The notes under the pieces: model-generated | What the model saw: only the letters and a program-made list of their open reading frames with translations | The model's database searches: none | What the model was told of the DNA's origin: nothing | Shown: positions 18,453 through 26,427 of the stretch, piece by piece | Layout: each line of letters opens with the position of its first letter | How positions within the stretch are numbered: position 1 is the first letter of the stretch | Program-made: the position numbers and the translations under genes | Source of the DNA: Accumulibacter sp. | GTDB taxonomy: Bacteria > Pseudomonadota > Gammaproteobacteria > Burkholderiales > Rhodocyclaceae | DNA: 64,000 nt | NCBI RefSeq assembly: GCF_036625195.1 | Contig: NZ_JAZKUG010000001.1 | Location: 1,488,001-1,552,000 of the forward strand | Direction of reading: 5' to 3'

Positions 18453-18499
18453 ACGGTCATGACGTTCATCATTCGGGGTTTCTCGACAGTCATGACCGT
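18453..18499. repeat. 11-bp inverted repeat directly after pilC
   Basis: ACGGTCATGAC (18453-18463) and GTCATGACCGT (18489-18499) are perfect inverted copies separated by 25 bp. The second arm touches the pilC stop codon. It is a candidate hairpin or operator in the pilC-pilD junction, separate from the 26-bp palindrome nearby. Confidence 0.5.
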
Positions 18500-19737
18500 C
18501 AGCCGACCACGGCCCCCAGCTTGAAGATCGGCAAGTACATGGCGATCACCATGCCACCGATCAGGACACCCAGGACGACCATGATCATGGGTTCCATCAG
18601 GCTCGCCAGCGCCTCGACCGCATCATCGACCTCCTGCTCGAAGAAGTCGGCCACCTTGCCGAGCATCGAGTCGAGCGCACCGGATTCCTCGCCGATGGCG
18701 ACCATCTGGTTGACCATGTTCGGGAACAGCTGGGTGTTCTGCATCGCCGTCGTGAGACTGGTGCCGGTGCTCACTTCGTTCTGGATTTGGCGCGTCGCCG
18801 CCTTGTACACGTAGTTTCCGGCAGCGCCGCCGACCGACTCGAGCGACTCGACCAGTGGCACGCCGGCTGCGAACATGGTCGCCAGTGTCCGCGTCCAGCG
18901 GGCGATGACCGACTTGCGGATGACATCACCAAATACCGGCAGCCTGAGGAACATCCGGTCAAAGGCGATCTGCATCTTCTCCGAGCGTTTCCAGGTGTAG
19001 AAGAAGCCGTAGATCGACAGGCCGATGCCACCAAACAGCAGCCACCAGTACTCGACGACGAAGTCCGACATGGCGATCACCAGCAGCGTCGGCGTCGGCA
19101 GATCGGCACCGAAGCTCTTGAACACCTCCTTGAATGCCGGGATGACGAAGATCATGATCACCGCCGTGATGATGAAGGCGACGACGATGATGGCCACCGG
19201 GTAGAACAGCGCCGCCTTGATCTTCGACTTGATGGCGATCATTTTCTCCTTGTAGGTGGCCAGACGATCGAGGAGCGTCTCCAGGATGCCGGCCTGCTCG
19301 CCGGCGGCCACCAAGTTGCAATACAGGGCGTCGAACTGCACGGGATACTTGCGAAAGGCCTGCGAGAGAGAGCTTCCGGTTTCGACGTCGGCCTTGATGT
19401 CGAGCAGCAGTTTGCCGACGGCCGGGTTGTCATGGCCGCGGCCGACGATCTCGAAGGTCTGCAGCAGGGGTACCCCGGCCTTCATCATCGTCGCCAACTG
19501 GCGGGTGAACAGCGTGATGTCCTTTTCGGTGATCGTCCGCCCGCCCCGGAAACGCTGACGGCTGATCTTGCTGACGAGAATTCCCTGCCGTCGCAGGGTG
19601 GCCTGCACGACCGTCTGGCTGGAGGCCCGCTGCTCACCGCGCACGATCTTGCCCGCCTTGTTCTTGCCTTCCCAGAGGAAAACGAACTCCTTGACTTCAG
19701 GTACGATCTTTTTCGCAGGTTTTGCCGCAGTCGCCAT
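18499..19737 (-). CDS. pilC: Type IV pilus inner-membrane platform protein PilC
   Basis: 412 residues, the normal PilC/GspF length. Two T2SSF domains are visible, each with the helical signature of the family (FTRQLATMMKAGVPLLQTFE near residue 80 and WTRTLATMFAAGVPLVESLE near residue 280). Three membrane segments lie near residues 180-205, 230-250 and 385-408. The N-terminal FVFLWEGKNKAGKIVRGEQR is characteristic. PilC forms the membrane base on which PilB acts. It starts 13 bp after the pilB stop. Confidence 0.95.
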   Translation of the reverse strand: MATAAKPAKKIVPEVKEFVFLWEGKNKAGKIVRGEQRASSQTVVQATLRRQGILVSKISRQRFRGGRTITEKDITLFTRQLATMMKAGVPLLQTFEIVGRGHDNPAVGKLLLDIKADVETGSSLSQAFRKYPVQFDALYCNLVAAGEQAGILETLLDRLATYKEKMIAIKSKIKAALFYPVAIIVVAFIITAVIMIFVIPAFKEVFKSFGADLPTPTLLVIAMSDFVVEYWWLLFGGIGLSIYGFFYTWKRSEKMQIAFDRMFLRLPVFGDVIRKSVIARWTRTLATMFAAGVPLVESLESVGGAAGNYVYKAATRQIQNEVSTGTSLTTAMQNTQLFPNMVNQMVAIGEESGALDSMLGKVADFFEQEVDDAVEALASLMEPMIMVVLGVLIGGMVIAMYLPIFKLGAVVG

Positions 19738-19750
19738 TCTTCCCCCGTCT

Positions 19751-21466
19751 TCAAGCGTTGGTGCTGCCGAGAACCTCGTCGAGAGAGGTCAGCCCTTGCT
19801 TCACTTTCAGCAAGCCGGCACGGCGCAGGTCGAGCACGCCCTCCTGCCGCGCCTGCAGGGCGATGTCGCGCTCGGTGCCGTTCGCCATGATGATGTGCTG
19901 GATCGCATCGCTGACCGGCATCACCTCGTACAGACCGACGCGTCCCTTGTAGCCGGTGCCCTTGCAGCGATCACACTCGCCCGGACCATAGAGTGTCCAG
20001 CTTCCATCCAGGTCGCCTTCCTCGAAACCCGCGTCGAGCAGGGTCTCGACCGGCGTCGCAAGCTCCTTCTTGCAGGTGCAGAGGCGACGGACCAGGCGCT
20101 GGGCGGTGATCAGCAGGATGCTCGAGGCCAGGTTGAAGGTCGGGATCCCCATGTTCATCAGGCGCGTCAGAGTCGCCGGCGCATCGTTGGTATGCAGGGT
20201 CGACAGCACCATATGGCCCGTCTGGGCGGCCTTGATGGCAATCTCGGCGGTCTCGAGGTCGCGGATCTCGCCCACCATGATGATGTCCGGGTCCTGGCGA
20301 AGAAAGGCCCGCAAGGCAATCGGGAAGGTGAGTCCCGACTTCTCGTCGACATTGACCTGGTTGATGCCCGGCAGGGGTATCTCGGCTGGATCCTCGGCCG
20401 TCGCGATATTGACTCCGGGCCGATTGAGGATGTTGAGGCAGGTGTAAAGCGAAACCGTCTTGCCGGACCCGGTCGGGCCGGTCACCAGGATCATGCCGTA
20501 GGGACGATGGATGGCCTCGAGCAGCAGCGCTCTCTGGTCTTCCTCGTAGCCGAGGACCTCGATCCCCAACGTTGCCGAGGCGGGGTCGAGGATGCGGAGG
20601 ACGATCTTTTCACCATACATCGTCGGCAGAGTGCTGACGCGGAAATCGATCGCCCGGCTCTTCGTCAGGACGAGGCGCATGCGCCCGTCCTGGGGGATCC
20701 GCTTCTCGGCGATGTTGAGACGAGAGATCACCTTGATCCGCGATGCGATCTTCTCCTTGATGACCAAGGGCGGCGCTGCCACCTCGCGCAGCACCCCGTC
20801 AGTACGGAAGCGGATACGATAGTTCTTCTCATAAGGCTCGAAATGGATGTCCGAGGCGCCTTCGCTGATCGCGTCGAGCAACATCTTCTGGATGAAGCGG
20901 ACGACTGGTGCGTCGTCTACTTCGAGTGCCGCCGCGTCCTCAGTCTTCTCGGTGGCCTGCTCGTCGGTGAACTCGAGGTTGATGTCCTCGCTCGCCAGGC
21001 TGCGCAGGGTTTCTTCGGTCGATTCGGAAAGGCGGCTGACGAGGGGCGCAAGCTTGTTCTCCTCGACGATGACCGGATCCACCGCCAGTCCGGTTTGAAA
21101 GCGGATCTCGTCGAGTGCCCTCAGGTTGGTCGGATCGGCAATGGCGACGGCGAGGCGATTGCCGCGCTTGTGCAGAGGAACGACACGGTGCGTCGCGATC
21201 AGTTTGCGGTCGATCGCATTCTTTTGGATGTGCGCGTCGTCGAAGGCAGCCAAGTCGAGCAGTGGATAACCGAACTTGTCGGCGGCAAAGCGCGCCAGCT
21301 CGATGAAGCTCGCCTTTCTCGCGGCCACCACCTCTTCGATCAGTGTCGTCTTTTTCGATGCCGCCTGGGCCAGCAGGGCCTCCGCCTCGGCCTCCTTGAG
21401 CCGACCGGCCTGGACCAGCGCACGGGCGAAACCGTTAAGTGGTGATTGTTGCGGATTGGCTGCCAT
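19751..21466 (-). CDS. pilB: Type IV pilus assembly ATPase PilB
   Basis: 571 residues. An N-terminal MshEN/GspE-II domain (about 30-170) is followed by the secretion-ATPase core: Walker A VTGPTGSGKTVSLYT, Walker B QDPDIIMVGEIRD and the His box STLHTNDAPATLTRL. The zinc tetracysteine pairs are CTCKK and CDRCKGTGYKG. PilB drives pilus extension. It is the first gene of pilB-pilC-pilD, and transcription probably starts in the 223-bp gap upstream (21467-21689), where no clear promoter was recognised. Confidence 0.95.
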   Translation of the reverse strand: MAANPQQSPLNGFARALVQAGRLKEAEAEALLAQAASKKTTLIEEVVAARKASFIELARFAADKFGYPLLDLAAFDDAHIQKNAIDRKLIATHRVVPLHKRGNRLAVAIADPTNLRALDEIRFQTGLAVDPVIVEENKLAPLVSRLSESTEETLRSLASEDINLEFTDEQATEKTEDAAALEVDDAPVVRFIQKMLLDAISEGASDIHFEPYEKNYRIRFRTDGVLREVAAPPLVIKEKIASRIKVISRLNIAEKRIPQDGRMRLVLTKSRAIDFRVSTLPTMYGEKIVLRILDPASATLGIEVLGYEEDQRALLLEAIHRPYGMILVTGPTGSGKTVSLYTCLNILNRPGVNIATAEDPAEIPLPGINQVNVDEKSGLTFPIALRAFLRQDPDIIMVGEIRDLETAEIAIKAAQTGHMVLSTLHTNDAPATLTRLMNMGIPTFNLASSILLITAQRLVRRLCTCKKELATPVETLLDAGFEEGDLDGSWTLYGPGECDRCKGTGYKGRVGLYEVMPVSDAIQHIIMANGTERDIALQARQEGVLDLRRAGLLKVKQGLTSLDEVLGSTNA

Positions 21467-21689
21467 TGTCGTTTGCCATCGGACCCTGCAACTCGTTGTA
21501 GACCATCACACCCCGACTCCAGGGAGAGCCTCGCCCGATGATGCATTGGCGGAAGGTATTTGTAAAGCCGCGCGCTCGCGATCGCGATGGGGTTTCTTGC
21601 CAGCCCGGCACGGATCGGTCGAGAGCGCCCGGCTGCCGTTTCCCACCCGCCGCGACAGCGGCCGACGGCTGGCGAGAGGATCGCTCGCG

Positions 21690-23978
21690 TTACTTGCTCG
21701 CCACGTCCACCACCACGAGTGCGGTCATGTCGACCACTCGCCGCACGCTTGAGGTGGGTGCCAGCACGTGTACCGGGCGGGCCGCACCGAGCAGGATGGG
21801 GCCGACCGACATGCCTTCGCCGCCGGTCATCTTGAGCAGGTTGTAGGAGATGTTGGCGGAGTCGAGGTTGGGCATGACCAGTACGTTCGCTTCTCCGGTC
21901 AGCGGCGATTGCGGGTCGGATTGCCTGCGAATGGTCTCGCTGAGCGCGCTTTCACCGTGCATTTCGCCGTCGATCTCCAGTTCGGGCGCGCGCGCGCGAA
22001 CCAGGGTCAGGGCGTCGGCGACCTTGCGCGCAGAAGCGGTTTGCGACGAGCCGAAGTTCGAGTGCGACAGCAGCGCCACTTTCGGCCGGATCTTGAAACG
22101 GCGCACGGCATCGACGGCCATCAGCGTGATCTCGGTCAGCTGTTGGGCGTCCGGGTCTTCATTGACATGCGTATCGCAGAGGAAGAGTGCTCGGCCCGGA
22201 AGCAGGACATGCGTCATCGCCGCCATCGTCGTGCACCCCGGCGCCTTGCCGATGATTTCGTCGACCTGCCGCAAATGGTGCGCAAAGCGTCCGGAAAGTC
22301 CGCAGATCATCCCGTCGGCGTGGCCGAGGCGCACCAGCATGGCGCCAATGATGGTGTTGTCGTTGCGCAGGCGGGACTTTGCGATGTCGATCGTCACCCC
22401 GTGTCGCTTGCGCAGCTCGTGGTAGGCCGTCCAGCATTCCCGGTAGCGGGTGTCGCTGTTGGGATCGACCACTTCGATCTGTGAGCCGATGCGCAGCTTG
22501 GAGCCGATGCGCTGCAGGCGCGCGGCGATCACGTCCGGGCGGCCGATCAGGATCGGTCTCGTCAGGCCCTCGTTGAGGATCGTCTGCGCTGCGCGCAACA
22601 TCCGCTCGTCCTCGCCGTCGGGATAGACGATCCGGGTCCTGCGTCCGCGCTTTGCCGCGGAGAAGATGGCGCGCATGCCGACACCGGCCTGGTACACGAA
22701 CTCGCGGAGTCTTTCGCGGTAGGCCGCGAAGTCGGCGATCGGTCGGCTGGCGAGACCGGTGGTCATTGCCGCTTGCGCGACCGCCGGTGCGATGGTGGTG
22801 ATCAGGCGCGGATCGAAAGGCTTCGGGATCAGATAGTCGCGGCCGAAGCTGAGCTGCTCGCCGGGATAGGCCATCGCCACTTCGTCGCTGACTTCCTGGC
22901 GCGCCATTTCCGCCAGCGCCTTGACGCAGGCCATCTTCATCTCCTCGTTGATGCCCCTTGCGCCGACATCGAGTGCGCCACGAAAGATGAAGGGGAAACA
23001 CAGCACATTGTTCACTTGGTTGGGGTAGTCGGAACGACCGGTGGCGATGATCACGTCCGGCCGCACCTCCCGCGCCAGTTCGGGCATGATCTCCGGGATC
23101 GGGTTCGCCAGCGCGAAGACGATCGGTTGTGTCGCCATGCGCGCCAGCATTTCGGGCTGCAGCAGTCCGGCGGCCGAGAGCCCAAGGAAGACGTCTGCCC
23201 CGTCGATTGCGTCGGCGAGGGTTCGCGCCTCGGTGTCGCGGGCGTAGCGTGCCTTCGTCGGTTCCATGTCCGCTTCACGCCCGACGTAGATGACGCCCTT
23301 CGAGTCGCAGACGATGATGTTTTCGCGCGACACGCCAAGGTCGCACCACAGGTTGAGGCACGAGATCGCCGCCGCGCCGGCACCCGAACAGACGACCTTG
23401 ACCGCCGCTGCCTTCTTGCCGGTGATCCGGAGGGCGTTGAGAATCGCTGCCGCGGAGATGATCGCGGTGCCATGCTGGTCGTCGTGGAAGACCGGGATCG
23501 ACATGCGCTCCTTGAGCCTTGCCTCGATGTAGAAGCACTCGGGCGCCTTGATGTCTTCCAGGTTGATGCCACCGAGGGTCGGTTCCATGGCAGCGATCAT
23601 GTCGATCAGGCGGTCCGGGTCGCTTTCGGCAAGTTCGATGTCAAAGACATCGATGCCGGCGAACTTCTTGAACAGACAGCCTTTGCCTTCCATCACGGGC
23701 TTGGCGGCGAGCGGACCAATGTTGCCCAGACCGAGCACGGCGGTGCCGTTGGTGATGACGCCGACGAGGTTGGCGCGCGAGGTATACAGACTCGCCGCAT
23801 CGGCAGCGTCGACGATGGCGTGGCATGCGTGGGCGACTCCCGGAGAATAGGCGAGTGCGAGATCGATCTGGTTGCTCAACCCCTTGGTCGGCTGGACCGC
23901 GATCTTTCCCGGAGTCGGGTAACGGTGATACTCGAGGGCCGCCTCGCGAAGGTCGGCCTGCCGCTGATCGTTCTCCAT
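21690..23978 (-). CDS. maeB: NADP-dependent malic enzyme with C-terminal phosphotransacetylase-like domain
   Basis: 762 residues, the expected length of the MaeB-type fusion. The N-terminal malic domain has YPTPGKIAVQPTKGLSNQ, LAYSPGVAHAC and the metal-binding VFHDDQHGTAI, followed by an NADP-binding Rossmann region. The C-terminal third, from about residue 430, is phosphotransacetylase-like (IVYPDGEDERMLRAAQ). In MaeB this part is regulatory and binds acetyl-CoA. The enzyme decarboxylates malate to pyruvate with NADPH formation, useful for carbon storage and lipid synthesis. AGGAGA lies just upstream of the ATG at 23978. The open frame upstream is not protein-like. Confidence 0.95.
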   Translation of the reverse strand: MENDQRQADLREAALEYHRYPTPGKIAVQPTKGLSNQIDLALAYSPGVAHACHAIVDAADAASLYTSRANLVGVITNGTAVLGLGNIGPLAAKPVMEGKGCLFKKFAGIDVFDIELAESDPDRLIDMIAAMEPTLGGINLEDIKAPECFYIEARLKERMSIPVFHDDQHGTAIISAAAILNALRITGKKAAAVKVVCSGAGAAAISCLNLWCDLGVSRENIIVCDSKGVIYVGREADMEPTKARYARDTEARTLADAIDGADVFLGLSAAGLLQPEMLARMATQPIVFALANPIPEIMPELAREVRPDVIIATGRSDYPNQVNNVLCFPFIFRGALDVGARGINEEMKMACVKALAEMARQEVSDEVAMAYPGEQLSFGRDYLIPKPFDPRLITTIAPAVAQAAMTTGLASRPIADFAAYRERLREFVYQAGVGMRAIFSAAKRGRRTRIVYPDGEDERMLRAAQTILNEGLTRPILIGRPDVIAARLQRIGSKLRIGSQIEVVDPNSDTRYRECWTAYHELRKRHGVTIDIAKSRLRNDNTIIGAMLVRLGHADGMICGLSGRFAHHLRQVDEIIGKAPGCTTMAAMTHVLLPGRALFLCDTHVNEDPDAQQLTEITLMAVDAVRRFKIRPKVALLSHSNFGSSQTASARKVADALTLVRARAPELEIDGEMHGESALSETIRRQSDPQSPLTGEANVLVMPNLDSANISYNLLKMTGGEGMSVGPILLGAARPVHVLAPTSSVRRVVDMTALVVVDVASK

Positions 23979-24350
23979 CGTGTCTCCTGACCCTTGGTCT
24001 GTCGTTGTGCGGGCCTGCAAATGTAGCCGAGACCCGCTCCTTCCACCAGCCGGATGTCGTCGCATTTGCCGGCACAATGGCGTGCTGTGCGTTCTTTTGC
24101 GGCGAAAAGACGACAGATCTGTCCCCGTCATCGACGCAGCCGATGGCCGTGGGCTGCGTGCGGCGCGGCAACCCGGTGGCGATGGGCGACGAGCCGCTCA
24201 TGGTCGCTGCAGCCGACGCCCCGCCGGCGATGCCGGGCGCGCGTTGCGAACCGGCTCGCGGTAGAATGTCCGGCAAAACCAGCAACCCGGATGCCACCGT
24301 GCTCTTCTCGGCGTTGCGAGACACGTTCGACTACCAATGGGAGATGATGA
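23979..24350. other. Divergent intergenic region between maeB and the EF-G-like gene
   Basis: 372 bp separating divergently transcribed genes, so both promoters should lie here. The maeB Shine-Dalgarno is at its left edge, and GGGAG just before 24351 serves the right-hand gene. A TAGAAT at 24262-24267 resembles a -10 box for the right-hand gene but has no good -35. No coding sequence or strong hairpin was recognised. Confidence 0.35.
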
Positions 24351-26399
24351 ATGGGCCAGACCGCCACCAGTAACCTTCGCACCGTCGCTCTCGTCGGCCA
24401 TGGTGCTGCCGGCAAGACTTCGCTGGCAGAGAGCCTGCTCGCCGCAGCCGGGGCCATCAGCAGCCGCGGCAGCGTCGACAAGGGCAGCACCGTCTGCGAT
24501 TTCGATCCGCAGGAGAAGGAACTCGGGCACTCCCTGAATTCGGCACTGGCAAGCTTCTCCTGGCAAGGCGTGCAGGTGCACATGGTCGACACACCGGGCT
24601 TCCCGGACTTCGCCGGGCAGGCGATCGGAGCCCTGGCGGCAGTGGACACGGCGCTGGTGGTGATCAATGCGCAGAATGGCATCGAACTCACCAGCGAACG
24701 GATGATGCGCATGGCTGCCGCCCGCGGCGTTTGCCGGATGATCGTGATCAACAAGATCGACGCCGAGAACGTCAACCTGCCAGCGCTGCTTGCCAGCATC
24801 CGGGAGCGCTTCGGCCGCGAGTGCATGCTGCTCGACCTGCCGAGCAAGCAGGGCAGCGAGGTGGTCGAGGTTCTCGGTCATGATGATGGCGACAGCGATT
24901 TCGAGTCGGTGGCCGCGGCACATCGCGCGCTGATCGACCAGATCGTCGAGGAGGACGAGGATCTGTTGGCGCGTTACCTCGAGGAAGGTGTCGATCCGAC
25001 CCCGGATGAACTGCATGTGCCCTTCGAGCGCGCCCTGCGTGCCGGCCACCTGGTGCCGATCCTCTTCGTCTCGGCACGGACCGGCGCTGGCATCCCGCAA
25101 CTCCTCGACGTTCTTGCCCGCCTGGCGCCCAATCCGAGCGAAGGCAACCCGCCGCCGTTCTACCGTGGCGAGCCGGGCGGTCCGAGCGAAGCCTTCCAGG
25201 CCGAGCCGGACCCGCAGAAGCACGTCCTGGCACACGTCTTCAAGGTCGTCAGCGATCCCTTCATCGGCAAGGTGGGCGTCTTCCGCGTCCATCAGGGAAC
25301 GATCCGCAAGGACTCGCAACTCTTCGTCGGCGACGGGAAGCGGCCGTTCAAGGTCGGCCACATCTATCGCCTGCAGGGCAAGGAGTATGTCGAGGTGGAC
25401 AGCCTCGTTCCCGGTGACCTGGGTGCGATTGCCAAGGTCGATGAGATCGAGTTCGACTGCGTTCTGCACGACTCGCATGACGAGGATCACATTCATCTGG
25501 TGCCGCTCGAGTTTCCGCAGCCGATGCAGGGCCTGGCGGTGCACGCGCGGCGCAAGGCCGACGAACAACGGTTGTTCGAGATCCTGCACAAGCTCGAGAT
25601 CGAGGATCCCTGCTTCAGGGTCGAACGTCATCCGACAACCAACGAGACGGTGATCCGCGGCATCGGCGAAATGCACCTGCGCGCCAAGCTCAGCCGTCTG
25701 GCGCAGCAGTACAAGCTGGAACTCGACACCAAGCCGCCGCAGATCGCCTATCGCGAGGCCATCACGGCCAGTGCCGAAGGCCATTGCCGGCACAAGAAGC
25801 AGAGCGGCGGTGCCGGCCAGTTCGGTGAAGTGATGCTGCGGGTCGAACCGCTTGAGCGCGGTGCCGGTTTCGAGTTCGTCGATATCGTCAAGGGTGGCGT
25901 GATTCCCGGCGTCTTCATGGCGGCCGTGGAGAAGGGCGTCCGGCAGGCACTCGTGGATGGCGTCGTTGCCGGCTTCCCGGTCGAGGACCTGCGGGTCACC
26001 GTACATGATGGCAAGTCACACCCAGTCGACGGCAAGGACATCGCGTTCTTCACCGCCGGCCGCAAGGCAACGGTGGAGGCGATCCGCGCCGCCAAGCCCA
26101 TCATCCTCGAGCCGGTCGTCGATATCGAGATCCTCGCGCCGGATTCGATGACCGGCGACGTCACGGGTGACCTGTCGAGCAAACGCGGCCATCTGACCGG
26201 CACGCAGCCACGCGGACCCGGTGTCATGGCGATCAGCGGCGAGGTGCCTTTGGCGGAGCTTGAGGGCTACCAGTCGCGTCTCAAGTCACTGACCGGTGGA
26301 CAGGGTTCGTACAGCATCGCCTTTTCCCATTACGCACAGGTGCCACCGGCAACGCAGCAGCAACTGGCGGGACAGCACAAGGTCGTCGAGGAGGACTGA
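24351..26399 (+). CDS. Elongation factor G-like translational GTPase
   Basis: 682 residues. The GTPase domain shows G1 GHGAAGKTSLAE, G3 MVDTPGFPDF and G4 INKID. EF-G domains II-V follow, including a domain IV segment (KKQSGGAGQFGEVMLRVEPL) and the C-terminal GYQSRLKSLTGGQGSYSIAF. It diverges from canonical FusA: G1 lacks the usual AHVDAGKTT form, and no rpsL, rpsG or tuf is adjacent. It is therefore the EF-G-like paralogue group common in proteobacteria rather than the main translocase. Whether it acts in translocation, ribosome recycling or stress is unknown. Confidence 0.9.
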   Translation: MGQTATSNLRTVALVGHGAAGKTSLAESLLAAAGAISSRGSVDKGSTVCDFDPQEKELGHSLNSALASFSWQGVQVHMVDTPGFPDFAGQAIGALAAVDTALVVINAQNGIELTSERMMRMAAARGVCRMIVINKIDAENVNLPALLASIRERFGRECMLLDLPSKQGSEVVEVLGHDDGDSDFESVAAAHRALIDQIVEEDEDLLARYLEEGVDPTPDELHVPFERALRAGHLVPILFVSARTGAGIPQLLDVLARLAPNPSEGNPPPFYRGEPGGPSEAFQAEPDPQKHVLAHVFKVVSDPFIGKVGVFRVHQGTIRKDSQLFVGDGKRPFKVGHIYRLQGKEYVEVDSLVPGDLGAIAKVDEIEFDCVLHDSHDEDHIHLVPLEFPQPMQGLAVHARRKADEQRLFEILHKLEIEDPCFRVERHPTTNETVIRGIGEMHLRAKLSRLAQQYKLELDTKPPQIAYREAITASAEGHCRHKKQSGGAGQFGEVMLRVEPLERGAGFEFVDIVKGGVIPGVFMAAVEKGVRQALVDGVVAGFPVEDLRVTVHDGKSHPVDGKDIAFFTAGRKATVEAIRAAKPIILEPVVDIEILAPDSMTGDVTGDLSSKRGHLTGTQPRGPGVMAISGEVPLAELEGYQSRLKSLTGGQGSYSIAFSHYAQVPPATQQQLAGQHKVVEED

Positions 26400-26427
26400 G
26401 GGCAGCGGAAACCGGCGACGCGAGCGC

